64,000 nt of DNA from Macrostomum hystrix (GCA_950097015.1 CATNEN010000011.1:434001-498000), one strand, 5' to 3'; shown: positions 1-12,430, counted from the stretch's first letter. Notes: generated from the sequence alone by a model not told the origin. Program-made: numbers and translations.

Positions 1-1359
1 TGAGGCGCAGCAAGCCAGGATTGGCTTGGCCTCCAGAACTGGCGCTGCTGGCATCGGTGAGTTCAGGGTTTTATCAGATTTTTTAAACTGATTTGTGAAT
101 ATTGATTCTCTCTTTTGGGATAATCATCCCGATTTCTTTTTTGTTCCTACAAATGTTTCTTATTCAGATAAATCGATTCCACATTCATGAGTGTGTTGAT
201 TTGTCCTATGATATGTGATATGGGATATCCAATATCGATCGTAGAATATTCCTTTGATATCGATTCTTGGATATTGATAACTGGGATATCTGAATATTCT
301 TGGGATATCGATCCTGAGTTATTCCTTGGATATCGATTCTAGGATTTTCCTGGGATATCACTACTGGAATATTAATCCTGGGATATCGATCCTGGAATAT
401 TGATCCTGTGATCCTGGGATCGATCTTGGGATATCTATCCTGGGATATCTATCCTGGAATTTCGATCCTGGGATATCGTTCTTGGGATATCGATCCTGGG
501 ATATCGTTCTTGGGATATCGATCCTGGGATATCGTTCTTGGGATATCGATCCTGGGATATCGTTCTTGGGATATCGATCCTGGGATATCGTTCTTGGGAT
601 ATCGATCCTGGGATATCGTTCTTGGGATATCGATCCTGGGATATCGTTCTTGGGATATCGATCCTGGGATTCGATCCTGGAATGTTGAATCTAAGCATCA
701 AGCCTAAAAAGGCCTCCTCCTCACTGCTTTCGCTTCTTCTGATCCTCTCCAAGCAGGCTCGGCCATACCCGAGGCATCCGCCTCCACGGAGCTGTTGGAC
801 TCGGTGCCTCCGCTGCCGCAGCCGCCCGCCAACATGCATGCGACTCCGATTAACACAAGCAGCTTTGGCGGCGGTCGGCAGTTAGGCGCCCTTAGCGAAG
901 CCGAAGAGAATTTCAGTGGAACAGCTGCTCGGCAGCAGCAGCAGCAGAACGCGTGGCTGCAGTCCACCAATGGAAATGCGTCGAATAACTCCTATAATCG
1001 TAAGTTATTGCCCATTTTGGTTGAGTTGTGGAGCTGTTACTCATTTGCAACCATAAATCATTACAACCATCATTTTAGCATTCCTGTCTGTTCAGCCGCA
1101 GCATCAGGAGCAGCAGGCTGCGTTTAATTCGGTGAACTGGTCGAGCTCAAGCCAGTCTCAACACCGCCCACAGCAGCAGCAGCCGAATTGGCGCCCATTC
1201 GATTACCAGCAGTCTCCCGTAGATCCATTCGATGTAGCCTGGGCAGACAGAGCGGCTAGTGCTAATCAACCCAGTCGCACTAATCCATTTCTGCAGCAAC
1301 AGCAGCAGCAGCCACCGCAACGAGTAACTGGTGGCAAAGCTTTTGAAGTGCACATGTGA
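1..1359 (+). CDS. numb: Numb homologue, C-terminal three exons (5' end outside window)
   Basis: Numb is a membrane-associated endocytic adaptor that antagonises Notch. Three exons are visible: 1-56, 757-999 and 1079-1359. The donors are GTGAGT at 57 and GTAAGT at 1000, the acceptors are CAAGCAG and TTTTAG, and the phases (1, 1) agree. The joined frame runs from EAQQARIGLASR to the stop at 1357-1359. The end is diagnostic: VDPFDVAW (the DPF motif that binds AP-2), then RTNPFL (the NPF motif that binds EH domains) and the terminal KAFEVHM, which parallel DPF-x-AQW, NPF and KTFEIEL in animal Numb. A second NPF (SYNPF) is created exactly across the last splice junction. Several poly-Q tracts are present. 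The PTB domain lies upstream of the window. The identification rests on this C-terminal motif order; the central part is low-complexity. The first intron carries a 28-bp minisatellite. Confidence 0.82.
215..690. repeat. 28-bp minisatellite in numb intron
   Basis: This is a tandem array made of two alternating 14-bp half-units, TCCTGGGATATCGT and TCTTGGGATATCGA. It is nearly perfect from about 465 to 665 and degenerate upstream to about 215. Each half-unit contains the palindrome GATATC. The array fills most of the intron between 57 and 756 and produces several false ORFs on both strands. Confidence 0.95.
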
Positions 1360-2840
1360 TGGCGTTCTGAAACGCATCTGCCTGCGACGAGTTTTATTTT
1401 TGCGATTGCATAGGTTCTATAGGACCCAGGAGTGTTCGTATCAATTGAGACCTTGTTCCAATAAGTGGCAGATTTGAAGATCATTGTTAAATGATGAAAT
1501 TGTAAGATTAGCTGCTTTAAAATATATATGCCTTAAAATGCTGTTGATTTAAATTTAGCATGCATGTTATTAAGTGCTATTTTCGGTGCTGTGTTTCATG
1601 GGAACAGTGTTTTTATCATGAAAAGTTGTGTGCTTACATTTTATTATTGTGCTATCATTACCAACTCCATTGTTTGAGTCAATGTTGCCATTTTGCATTG
1701 GCTCACTTATCCTGATTTTTATTCTCAATCTTTTACATAGCCTTTTAATAAGATGGTGTTTCCTGCTCACTTAATTTGCTAGTGAAATCGCGTTCTCTAT
1801 TTCTCTTTAAACTAATATCAAAATTGCATAGAATGAATCTATTTCCTTGCCCTTTTCCTCCATGGCCCTCTGTGATTCCTTTGATTCGCTGGCTAATTCA
1901 ATGCCTCAATGTTTAGCTCTGTTTGGTGTGATAGCCTTAGTTGTCATCGTTACTAATCGAGTGCTGTCTGTCTACCTCATTGAAGGAACAGTTCAAAGCA
2001 TGAGCAGATTGATCGAGTACAGTGACAGTGAAGCTAAGTTGTATTTGTGTTTGTTCGATTCGCATGTCGAATTCAAATGGGTCCATTCATTTTTGAATCC
2101 GGCTTTTTGTCAAACTTTGCTTAAAACTGTTAAATAACATGCTAGCGTATGTTAATAGAAATTTTGTCCATGTTATTATGCGACAGTTTTCTAACGAGAG
2201 CAATTTTATTATAGTTGCAATTTGCTGTGCCTCAAATGTTTTAGTTCTAGCTCGTATCTCTTTTTAACTTACTAGTATATGAGATTTATTTTGTACTGAT
2301 TGCTCAACAGAAACTGTCTGGAATGCCTTCAGTACATTGTTAGAATCAAATTCGTGTCTAACATATTTCTCGAGATTTCGTAAGTGTTACTGCTCCTACT
2401 ATAACTTGGGCCAATAGACAATAGACAGTGCATCATTCTTATTCGCATCCTTCTTGCTACTCCTGTACTGAATTTGTGTCTTATGTTCGAATTTTTTAGA
2501 CTTTCTGATTTTTTATCACTGTACCGCTTTAATCGAGTGCTGTCCTGTTAATCATGTAATTAGACCTTTTTATATATTTTATCGCATACTAATCTTGTAA
2601 TTTTCCTTTAGCCTGCTAAATCAATCTGGTGGCATAGGATATTTGAGATATTGTACCTGATTGCGCTGCCTTGCCAGTGCCTTCATCTAACTGCAGAATC
2701 AACCGCATATAGCAAATACAGACTGTGTCCCTGACTTCATTGGCTTAGTTGGCCAAGTATTTTTCTCCATTTGACGATCATGGTCAGCAAAGTTTATCTC
2801 CTTTTTTGTCTGTCGATTTTTCTACAAAAAAATTACACCT
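1360..2840. other. numb 3' UTR and AT-rich intergenic DNA
   Basis: No gene is recognised here. The stretch begins with the numb 3' UTR. There is no clear AATAAA; an AATATA variant lies near 1521. An open frame at 1847-2137 has no ATG at its start and no family resemblance. Confidence 0.5.
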
Positions 2841-2844
2841 TCAG

Positions 2845-3560
2845 ATTCCTAATTGAGAGTTCGGGCGTTCGAATCTCAACCCAAGGAGGAATTCGCGTGG
2901 CTTAAGCAAAATGAGTAATTATCGATTGCATCAGTTCATCTGCAGCTGTAAAATAGGGCCTGTAAGGATCGCCCCCCAGTCCATTGTCTGAACACGACTG
3001 CTACTGGGTCTGGGTATGATAATTTAGTTTTGGTTTTATTTGCTAGATCTGAGCATCAGACTAGCCCGCACCAAAGCTATGAAGAGAAGGCTCCGTGCTG
3101 GTACAATTTACGAGTTGAAGAGCCAGGTATATACCCAGATCCCTCTGTTTAAGAGACTCAAGTTTCAGGGGAAGATCAGAAGATGCGATTGCCTCCTCGC
3201 TGGCTGCAGGTCGATTAGTCATTACCTATAATTGTCAGAGACAACGGGAAAGACGAATTTAGATAAGGTTTATGGGCGGGATATGCGATGCTGTCTGGCT
3301 TATCCAACGAATGGTTTTTTGCTGAAGGAGGAGTAGCTCCTGCAGCAGACCTGGGGGCTTGATTGTCTCTGCGACACGACTTTAATTGGCACCTGTGCAG
3401 GCTTCATCCGGGATGAGTTCGGTGGCTGTCCACCCAGCAGCGGCCCCGTTGACGTCAAACAGCTGCCACCCACTCAACCCGGAAGAAATGGGAGTGGGGT
3501 GCTCTATATGGACTACGAATAGAGAAGAGTAAGCTCTGTTGAAATCTAGGAAATAAGTGG
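2845..3560 (+). mobile_element. SINE-like fragment(s) with tRNA box B
   Basis: Around 2868 the sequence GGCGTTCGAATCTCAACC resembles the B box of a tRNA-derived pol III promoter. A GC-richer non-coding stretch follows, with a C-run near 2975 and tRNA-unrelated sequence to about 3560. No clear A box, tail or target duplication was found. The extent is uncertain, and there may be two unrelated fragments. Confidence 0.35.
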
Positions 3561-3884
3561 GCGAATAACATGCTCATCGACCTTCACTTTAATTAGGTAA
3601 ATTCTATTCCGAATATAACTCCAGACTGTGATTGCGCGCAACGCCATAAAGACGTCAATCTGCAAGCACCAGATAATAGCAGTGGGAAATCCGTCGTAAA
3701 AAGATTTTCTTTTTTTCTAAAAATATTTTTTTATGAAAGCAACAGGACAGATTTATTTATTCATATATATAAGTTGGACCAACTTTTAGTGATAAGAAAT
3801 TGACCATTTCCAAGATTTAATCAATTTCGTGTCGTGTAAATTCCGACTCAACAATAATTTCGCTATAAATTCATTGCTGTGGTA

Positions 3885-4605
3885 GGATTGTGCTAGAAGT
3901 TCCCTTTCAACAATGATTTCCAGGATTGTGCTAGAAGTTCCCTTTCAACAATGATTTCCAGGATTGTGCCAGAAGTTCCCTTTCAACAATGATTTCCAGG
4001 ATTGTGCTAGAAGTTCCCTTTCAACAATGATTTCCAGGATTGTGCCAGAAGTTCCCTTTCAACAATGATTTCCAGGATTGTGCCAGAAGTTCCCTGTCAA
4101 CAATGATTTCCAGGATTGTGCTAGAAGTTCACTGTCAACCATGATTTCTAGGATTGTGCTAGAAGTTCCCTTTCAACAATGATTTCTAGGATTTTGCTAG
4201 AAGTTCCCTTTCAACAATGATTTCCAAGATTGTGCTAGAAGTTCACTGTCAACCATGATTTCTAGGATTGTGCTAGAAGTTCCCTTTCAACAATGATTTC
4301 CAGGATTGTGCTAGAAGTTCCCTTTCAACAATGATTTCCAGGATTGTGCTAGAAGTTCACTGTCAACCATGATTTCTAGGATTGTGCTAGAAGTTCCCTT
4401 TCAACAATGATTTCTAGGATTGTGCTAGAAGTTCCTGTCAACAATGATTTCTAGGATTGTGCTAGAAGTTCACTGTCAACAATGATTTCTAGGATTGTGC
4501 CAGAAGTTCCCTGTCAACAATGATTTCTAGGATTGTGCTAGAAGTTCCCTTTCAACAATAATTTCTAGGATTGTGCTAGAAGTTCCCTGTCAACAATGAT
4601 TCCCG
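3885..4605. repeat. 38-bp minisatellite, about 19 copies
   Basis: The tandem unit begins AGGATTGTGCTAGAAGTTCC and continues with a CAACAATGATTTC segment. Copies differ by single changes (CTAGAAG/CCAGAAG, CCCTTTC/CACTGTC). It sits in intergenic DNA between numb and the GPCR gene. Confidence 0.95.
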
Positions 4606-5910
4606 ATTCCAAGAAATTGTTCCACCCTTAGTTTTCTCGAATCTAGTGAAATCAGAAATGATGGCTTGGGCATTAGTTGTTTCAAAATCTGTAATAAATT
4701 TTGAGAGGCCTTTTCCAGGGACTGCAGTACTAGTGATAGTCTCATAGGTACGCGCTCAGAAGTAGAAAACTGTTTAGAAGTTCAGCTTTTTATAAATATC
4801 CAACCTTATGAACTGATAAACGATAGCTGTAACTGCATGGTTTTTCTGCTATTATAGTCTTGAAGATAAGAAGCCAGCAGATAGTTAATGATTTGATTTC
4901 CGCATCCGTCTTGTTTCATTGCGGGATTCGCATTGGGAAATCCCAAGCTACAGTCGCTTGGAATGTCTGAGTTGTTTTGTTGTCTTGTTCATCTGAAAAA
5001 TCCGCTTTGTTGGCTGCAAGACAAAGGAGTGCTTCTGCACTTTCATTTCGGGTGGCCATGCCGGTTAGGATACTGAATCGCTATGAGCTCGGCCAAATTA
5101 ATATACGAGCGTATGGTCCGTGCATGCCCATCAAAGTGAATTCCAGTCATTTATAAGCTGGGTTAACATGCAAAATAAATTTATGTATTTAGCTGCTTGT
5201 TAAAATCCTTGGAATAGCCGCTAGTATAGTATTATAGAATTATAAATATTTCAATTCACCTGACTGACTTCGCTAAGAAAATTAAAAAAAGTTCAGCAAT
5301 ACTGACTTAATACTTAACAATGCTAGTAAAGTTCGACTTTTTTTACATGTTTTGATGATTAGAATTTCTGAAAAGTACAAGCCTTTAGTGTGCAAGCATT
5401 TGCCTTTCCCGGTTATTTATTGTTTTGAGCTAAAGTACAACCATACTCTAGCTACCCATCCCGCCAGGCCGCCACGCTTGACTAATTTTGAGTTCTATAA
5501 GTTGACAAGAGTGCGGCCCCTGTTACACCTGATAGTTACTCGTAAAACTCCGCGGAATCTGCACCGCACGCATCATCATGGCTTTGATGTGCTCTATCTG
5601 TGCCTCATGGATTTGCCAAGCGGATCCGATGAACAGTCGAGCTTGTGGGAAAAACTTGAGCCTCTATGTCCCAATGCCGATTGAAACTGACTTAATTATT
5701 ACGTGTAGACTGAGGTGAAACCTTCAATTTAAGATTTTTCATAATCATTGGCTACGTTTTCACACGTGGATTTGTGCGTCCCATTCGTCAAAACTGCTGG
5801 TTTAATGGCTGCGAACCTAATGAATCCCACGAATTCTGTAATTATACTCATTGCCAGAGATATCTGGATATTATAGGGATTTCTTTAAAAATTTCCCACA
5901 GCCAAAATTT
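4606..5910. other. AT-rich intergenic DNA with one unassigned ORF
   Basis: No recognised gene. An ATG-initiated frame at 5355-5684 (+) encodes about 109 residues and ends WEKLEPLCPNAD. It resembles no family I know and has no signal peptide or repeats. It could be an exon or chance. Confidence 0.3.
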
Positions 5911-6260
5911 TAATAATAATAACTGCAGGAGGACTGTGGGCAATGGCACATCATCTGCTAACACTTGACCCGCAGCCAGCGAGGAGGCAATTCTGCAACT
6001 TTCGCTGTCTCCTTAGCACATACCATTCGCAGGAACACGCTCACACAGGTGTATACATCTGCCATGACTTTCTCATCGTCAGGCAGTGTACACTTTCACT
6101 GTGCCTTGGAGGTTGGCCCTTAAGAAGGGCCCTTAAGAAAGCCCCCAAGCCTTCCCTCCGCGGCTGCGCCCGAAATAAATGTGGCCTCGCCGCGGAATCG
6201 AGCTTAAGGACCTTGGCGCGAGAGGCAAACGCGTTAACCGCTCTGCCAACGACCCCCCAG
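5911..6260 (-). mobile_element. tRNA-derived SINE, family A copy 1
   Basis: Read on the minus strand from 6260, the element starts with a tRNA-like head. It has an A box (TTGGCAGAGCGG) and a B box (AGCTCGATTCCGC), followed by a conserved body containing GCCTTGGAGGTTGGCC's complement and CAATGGCACATCA's complement. It ends in an ATT-rich tail at 5911-5925. Full-length relatives are at 10045-10395 and 26845-27200, and a 5'-truncated one is at 61211-61475. Confidence 0.85.
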
Positions 6261-6377
6261 CCAAACATTTACGACTTGGAAAATTTCTCTGAGCACAAAG
6301 ATATTTGTTTGTCTCTCTCTTTTTCATTTCAGACTGCTAAGTTCTGATAAACACAAGAGCAGATAGTTATTGCATTG

Positions 6378-6685
6378 TCTCACCAGCTTCTCAGTCTGCT
6401 TTCTCACCAGCTTCTCAGTCTGCTTTCTCACCAGCTTCTCAGTCTGCTTTCTCACCAGCTTCTCAGTCTGCTTTCTCACCAGCTTCTCAGTCTGCATGCT
6501 TTCTCACCAGCTTCTCAGTCTGCATGCTTTCTCACCAGCTTCTCAGTCTGCATGCTTTCTCACCAGCTTCTCAGTCTGCATGCTTTCTCACCAGCTTCTC
6601 ATTCTGCTTTCTCACCAGCTTCTCAGTCTGCTTTCTCACCAGCTTCTCAGTCTGCTTTCTCACCAGCTTCTCTGTCTGCTTTTTC
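6378..6685. repeat. 24-bp minisatellite, about 13 copies
   Basis: The unit is TTTCTCACCAGCTTCTCAGT plus CTGC. Several copies carry an extra ATGC, giving a 28-bp variant at 6496-6590. Because 24 is divisible by three, all three plus-strand frames stay open, giving repeats such as FSPASQSA; these are not genes. Confidence 0.95.
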
Positions 6686-6689
6686 ATTC

Positions 6690-8103
6690 CGGTCCTTGTG
6701 CTCGAACCATCCATTCCTGTAATTATCTTCTCACCCTCTACGCGTTTTTCTGATTTCTTGAAGAAAACTTGTTCAGTTTGCCAACTCCAAGTGTCTCTCT
6801 GCCTTTCCCTGCTCTACTTCCATTGGCTGCCATGTAAATGGACATGTGGGCAGGTTGTGTCCCTGCTGTATTTGGCTTGTTATATAAGGACTCCTATATT
6901 CTTTTAGAAGCATCTCTCTTTGCTGAAAAAACAAATCTAAATCCAGCCTCAGCGGCAGAAGCGCCAAGAATCTGCAACAGTCTGCTGGTTTGGGGCAGCC
7001 CTCTTAACTGATCTGCAAACGCACCCCAGACAGGTAGGATAACTTGATAATGGATTTTAGATTGTAGAATAGTATGCTTTTATGCTATTCTGTACGAGTC
7101 AAGATTTCTATAATAATTTTTACTATTGCGACTATGGTAATGTATGAAGTTTAATTGAAATGTAATTTGTGAATAAATTCAAGGTTTTGTTTGCTCATTT
7201 CGATCGGAAGACAACGAGTACAGCGCCCTGGATGTCAGATCCAGGACTCGACATTGCTCCCCTAAAGGGATAAATTCCGATCAGGACAAGAAATTGCCCC
7301 TAGGGGGCAAACTTGATCCATCCCCAACCTAAGCTTTGTATGAACATATGTCACGAAATTCCGCTATAGGTGAAATAGCTGAGGAGATTAAAGCCCACTG
7401 ACTGTGACTCCGCGGACCTTGTACAAAAATTATAGTTTGCAAGCTGATTGTGTGTGTCTACAGTGTGTGAAGCATATTTCCTCTTTTACTCTATTGAAAT
7501 TTCTCTATTTTCTCACTGCTCCATTTCTTATGCATCTGTCCCTTCCGATCCCCTGTCTTCTTTTTCTCTCATACAGCCTCCTTCTCCTCTCCCCTTTATC
7601 CCCTTCTCTCGCATGTTTTTTAAATATCTCTCGTATTCTCATCTTTCTCTTTTCCCTTATCCTGTCCTCTGTCATCTCTCCAAACGGTTCTTGAAATAAA
7701 GTTTTAGTATTTGGATGAAGAACAAGTAGAAGGAGGGGAAGTTGATAGAAGAAGGATTTGATAAATTTGGCTAGTCTGCAAGTGACTCGAGGTCAGAAAA
7801 AGAAAAGACGCGCAAAGAGGAAAACTTGGATCGAGGGTGCTGGGCCAAGCACAATGAAATCGCTACACGTGGCAGTTGTAGCTCAAAGCCCTGCTGACGG
7901 TCTTCAGAGCACATTCGAGAACAGTCAGCTTAGCCATCACGCCGCTCACTGCTTCCAGGGCCCGTGGAGACAAAGAAGCTGGGAGGCAGGTTCTGCTTCA
8001 AGGGCAGGCTGTGGCTGCCTCCAGAGTCCCTCTTTACATTTTCTTGAAAAAGTAAAAAGATAAGAGTAAGATTCTGCCCGATATTTTTAATTTCTTTTCC
8101 CTA
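6690..8103. other. Intergenic DNA, partly pyrimidine-rich
   Basis: No gene is recognised. 7490-7690 is strongly pyrimidine-rich on the plus strand and keeps two frames open by composition. 7790-8060 is GC-richer and has an unassigned open frame (7758-8063) starting at a non-ATG codon. Confidence 0.5.
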
Positions 8104-8297
8104 CTTGAGGGATTGTGATTAGAGCGTCGGAGGTCGGGGGTTCGATTCCCGGCTCCAATGCAACAATCTGTGTCCTTTAGCAAAGACACTGTAGCGAGTA
8201 TCATAAGCGAGCACAATAGCTGCGACTGTGCTATCGGCTGCACATCTGGCCCCATAATACGGCAGGTGTAATCAATTAATAATAATTATTATTATAC
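8104..8297 (+). mobile_element. tRNA-derived SINE, family B
   Basis: A B box, GGGTTCGATTCCCGG (8140-8154), is followed by GTGTCCTTTAGCAAAGACAC, a segment resembling the GTGTCCTT-GGCAA core shared by many invertebrate SINEs. The element ends in a (AAT/ATT)n tail at 8275-8297. The 5' tRNA half is degenerate or truncated. It differs in body from family A. Confidence 0.7.
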
Positions 8298-8509
8298 CCT
8301 CTAATAGAGGTGTTCCTACGTGTAGGTGCGAGATTTTTGTTTCGCGGACTAGAAAATGAGATTTTGTGGATTAAGCTAATACGGATGTTTTCCGAGTTGA
8401 CATAATTGTAGTAAAAAATAACACCCTACAGTACGAGCGTACTTTGCGCTCAAGACACACAATGTCCCCGAGCATCTTGCTGTAGCACCTCCAAGCCTAT
8501 TTTTCATCA

Positions 8510-9105
8510 TGCCTGCCCTCGGACCCACAGCCTGCCCTCGGACCCACAGCCTGCCCTCGGACCCACAGCCTGCCCTCGGACCCACAGCCTGCCCTCGGAC
8601 CCACAGCCTGCCCTCGGACCCACAGCCTGCCCTCGGACCCACAGCCTGCCCTCGGACCCACAGCCTGCCCTCGGACCCACAGCCTGCCCTCGGACGCACA
8701 GCCTGCCCTCGGACCCACAGCCTGCCCTCGGACCCACAGCCTGCCCTTAAACACACAGTGTCCCCTCGGACCCACAGCCTGCCCTCGGACCCACAGCCTG
8801 CCCTCGGACCCACAGCCTGCCCTCGGACCCACAGCCTGCCCTCGGACCCACAGCCTGCCCTCGGACCCACAGCCTGCCCTCGGACCCACAGCCTGCCCTC
8901 GGACCCACAGCCTGCCCTCGGACCCACAGCCTCCCCTCGGACCCACAGCCTGCCCTCGGACCCACAGCCTGCCCTCGGACCCACAGCCTCCCCTCGGACC
9001 CACAGCCTGCCCTTGAACACACAGCCTCCCCTAGGACCCACAGCCTGCCCTTGAACACACAGCGTGCCCTAGGACCCACTGCCTCCCCTCGGACCCACAG
9101 TACCC
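8510..9105. repeat. 19-bp GC-rich minisatellite, about 31 copies
   Basis: The unit is CCTGCCCTCGGACCCACAG. Copies are nearly identical to about 8930 and then pick up variants (CTCCCCTCGG, CCCTTGAACA). The local composition is far more GC-rich than the surroundings. Its long ORFs on both strands are artefacts of the repeat. Confidence 0.97.
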
Positions 9106-10044
9106 TCGCCATTGCTATCGTCTAGAGCAGCCCAGTCTAAGTCATTTCGTTATAATTCTGAACATCCTGCCTGTTTTATTCGTAGAGCTGTTCCTCCAAT
9201 CCGGTCCGAATTCAATCTTCTATAAATTTTGTGCTCGTCACTCAGCGAGTCTCAGTGAATCTTAGACAATTGTTGACAATCAGCCCACGCCGTGTGCTCA
9301 CAGACAGTCTGAGACCCCTTACCTTCCATAGTCTTAGCCCATAGCCCCATGGGACAGGCGGGCAGCTCATGCTGGAGCAGCTCAGGCTTACTCGCCCGCA
9401 GCTGCAAAGTGCAACTGCTCATCATCGCACCTGCTATTTCAGTTTTTCCTTATCTCAATTCGCCACGCGTCTGCCTCGGCAATCCCAGTTAGAACTAGCT
9501 CTAGTTCGAGGCAGTTTCGAGCTATGGACTTGCCAACAGCTTTTTCTCTCGCTTTGCTTTTGATGCCGGATCATGCACGCGAGAGTTTGGCTCGGATCTG
9601 CTTCCCAGCAATGGGAAGGGATTGTTGCGCCTATTTAGCCTGGGCCATGTTTACCGCGGCCAGTCTTTAACGATGCGTGCTTGGCACTGCTGGCCCAAGG
9701 CTTCCTGATCTATTCGATAATCATAGAATCATTTGTTGCCTATTTTTTAATGCTTTAACTAGGTCGGGTCTAAAAAGACGTGAGAGGGAGAGTGAAGACA
9801 GTGATACAAATAAATAAATAATTAAGGAAGGTAAGGGTGGAATGAGGGAAGGGTAGAATGAGAGGGAAGGGTTGAATGAGATAAGTCTAGAATGAGATAA
9901 GGGTAAAGTGAGATAGTGGTTGATAAGGGTAGAGTGAGGGAAGGTAGGAGTGAGGGAAGGGAAGGGAGTAAGGGAAGTGGGATAATGTCGGACGTAAAAC
10001 CGGAGACAGAACTAATTTTGGGTGGGGCGTAGTTTGGTAGCTAA
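9106..10044. other. Intergenic DNA with purine-rich degenerate repeat
   Basis: No gene is recognised. 9780-9990 is a purine-rich, degenerate repeat of GGGAAGGGTAGAATGAGA type on the plus strand. The open frame 9369-9563 has no recognisable content. Confidence 0.5.
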
Positions 10045-10395
10045 TGGGGGGTCGGTGGCAGAGCGGTTATCGCGTTTGCCTCTCGCACCACGGTCCCTAA
10101 GTTCGATTCCACGACGAGGCATTCATTTGGGCGCGGTCGTGAAGAGAAGGCTTGGGGGCTTGTCGTGCAATTTTCGCCCTTCTTAAGGGCCAACCTCCAA
10201 GGCACAGTGAGAGTGTACACTGCCTGACGATGAGAAAGTCAGGGCAGATATGCACACCTGTGTGAGTGTGTGCCTGCGTACGGTATCTGTGTGCTCAGGA
10301 GTCATCGAAATGGGCAGAATTGCCTCCTCGCTGGCTGCGGGTCTAGTGCCACTAAATGATGTGCCATTGCCCGCAGCCTAACATTATTTGTATGT
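10045..10395 (+). mobile_element. tRNA-derived SINE, family A copy 2
   Basis: The head has an A box (GTGGCAGAGCGGTTA at 10055-10069) and a B box (AGTTCGATTCC). The body is the same as in the copies at 5911, 26845 and 61211, and the 3' end is GTGCCATTGCCCGCAGCC plus an AT-rich tail. Confidence 0.88.
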
Positions 10396-11084
10396 AAAAA
10401 CATTATTGGTAGCTAATTGAATTCCTAGTTTGGTATTTATTATAATTTTACATTTGTTGAAAGGAAGATCCAAGTATAGTTTCCTAGTAAAGAGCTTTAA
10501 AGAACCACAGTAATGTTGCGCCTGAGGGTTGGGGCTGTCGTTATTTTACAAATCTCTGAATTTAGAATGCGACCAACTAAAAGTTGCAAAACAATGTGAA
10601 GAGAAAATACGGATGCGGCTCAGCACAGAACCCCGATGGGTGATGCATTTGAGATTTTTGTGAGCAGCATCAACAGCTGAGATCTCGCTTAGATAAGCCT
10701 TGGATTCAAACGAAATCGCAGCAAAGGAAGTGAGGAGCCACAGAAAGCGAGGAAGTGAGTCATTTTCTTCTGGGCTTTGAAGGAAGAAAAAAATCTGAAA
10801 ATGTGAAGACTGTGAAAAGCAATGTCCAGAAATAGCTGGGATTCTCACAAACGCTAATTCACAGTGACCCAACAAGAATCATGCAAAAGCCAGAGCAATT
10901 TTAGCCTTTGAAAGGCTAAGAATGACTAAAATAAGTAATTAAACTTACATCATCACACAGACAGCGCTTACTTGCTTACATCAAATAAAATGTTGATAAC
11001 ACTTAAGTTAAATTAACTCGCTGTTAGAGGGGCGAAAGAGACGCCAGACAGTGGAAGGTACGAGTGAAGGACAACCCAACAGGT
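10396..11084. other. AT-rich intergenic DNA
   Basis: No recognised gene. The minus-strand frame 10546-10875 (109 codons) has no family resemblance. Confidence 0.5.
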
Positions 11085-12430
11085 ATTCAGAGGCAGTGAA
11101 GGACAACCCCATCAGGCCGTGAGATGTAGTGGAGGACAACCCCATCAGGCAGTGAGATGTGGTGGAGGACAACCCCATCAGGCCGTGAGATGTAGTGGAG
11201 GACAACCCCATCAGGCCGTGAGATGTAGTGGAGGACAACCCCATCAGGCAGTGAGATGTAGTGGAGGACAACCTCAACAAGCAGTGAGATGTGGTGGAGG
11301 ACAACCCCATCAGGCCGTGAGATGTAGTGGAGGACAACCCCATCAGGCCGTGAGATGTAGTGGAGGACAACCCCATCAGGCAGTGAGATGTAGTGGAGGA
11401 CAACCCCATCAGGCAGTGAGATGTAGTGGAGGACAACCCCATCAGGCAGTGAGATGTAGTGGAGGACAACCCACCCCATCAGGCAGTGAGATGTAGTGGA
11501 GGACAACCCCATCAGGCAGTGAGATGTAGTGGAGGACAACCCACCCCATCAGGCAGTGAGATGTGGTGGAGGACAACCCCATCAGGCCGTGAGATGTAGT
11601 GGAGGACAACCCCATCAGGCCGTGAGATGTAGTGGAGGACAACCCCATCAGGCAGTGAGATGTAGTGGAGGACAACCCCATCAGGCAGTGAGATGTAGTG
11701 GAGGACAACCCCATCAGGCAGTGAGATGTAGTGGAGGACAACCCCATCAGGCCGTGAGATGTAGTGGAGGACAACCTCAACAAGCAGTGAGATGTATGGT
11801 GGAGGACAACCTCAACAAGCAGTGAGATGTGGTGGAGGACAACCTCAACAAGCAGTGAGATGTGGTGGAGGACAACCTCAACAAGCAGTGAGATGTGGTG
11901 CAGGACAACCCCATCAGGCAGTGAGATGTGGTGGAGGACAACCCCATCAGGCAGTGAGATGTGGTGGAGGACAACCTCAACAAGCAGTGAGATGTAGTGG
12001 AGGACAACCTCAACAAGCAGTGAGATGTAGTGGAGGAAAACCTCAACAAGCAGTGAGATGTGGTGGAGGACAACCCACCCCATCAGGCAGTGAGATGTGG
12101 TGGAGGACAACCCCATCAGGCAGTGAGAGGTGGTGGAGGACAACCCCATCAGGCAGTGAGAGGTGGTGGAGGACAACCCCATCAGGCAGTGAGATGTAGC
12201 CGAGGACAACCTCAGCAAGCAGTGAGATGTGGTGGAGGACAACCCCATCAGGCAGTGAGATGTGGTGGAGGACAACCCACCCCATCAGGCAGTGAGATGT
12301 GGTGGAGGACAACCCACCCCATCATGCAGTGAGATGTAGTGGAGGACAACCCACCCCATCAGGCAGTGAGATGTAGTGGAGGACAACCTCAACAAGCAGT
12401 GAGATGTAGTGGAGAACAACCCCATCAGTC
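11085..12430. repeat. 33-bp minisatellite, about 41 copies
   Basis: The unit begins GTGAGATGTAGTGGAGGACA and ends CCCCATCAGGCA. Variants include GATGTGG, CTCAACAAGCA and a 37-bp form with CCACCCCATC. Since 33 is divisible by three, frames remain open for hundreds of codons on both strands (CSGGQPHQAVR on the plus strand). Variant units cluster in blocks, which points to local duplication. Confidence 0.97.

Noticed and set aside
408-885. LGYRSWDI-repeat ORFs and their antisense
   Set aside because: Intronic 28-bp minisatellite of numb; the frames end in or cross the real exon in other frames.
1847-2137. 96-codon ORF with a hydrophobic stretch
   Set aside because: It lacks an ATG at the start, shows no family resemblance and lies in AT-rich DNA after numb.
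3885-4605. CRISPR-like direct repeats (also the 31-38-bp arrays elsewhere)
   Set aside because: Units are contiguous with no unique spacers, and the host is a eukaryote.
6370-6907. FSPASQSA / SHQLLSLL repeat ORFs
   Set aside because: Three frames are open simultaneously because of the 24-bp array.
8376-9112. Long ORFs of up to 221 codons on both strands
   Set aside because: They are produced by the 19-bp minisatellite; the same peptide repeat occurs in several frames and there is no non-repetitive domain.
10045-10130. Functional tRNA gene
   Set aside because: The head has A and B boxes but cannot pair into a full cloverleaf with a proper acceptor stem, and it is followed by a SINE body shared with other copies.
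11008-12332. ORFs of 90-277 codons (CSGGQPHQAVR, SSTTSHCLMGL repeats)
   Set aside because: A 33-bp unit keeps frames open on both strands; no signal peptide or unique ends support a repeat protein.
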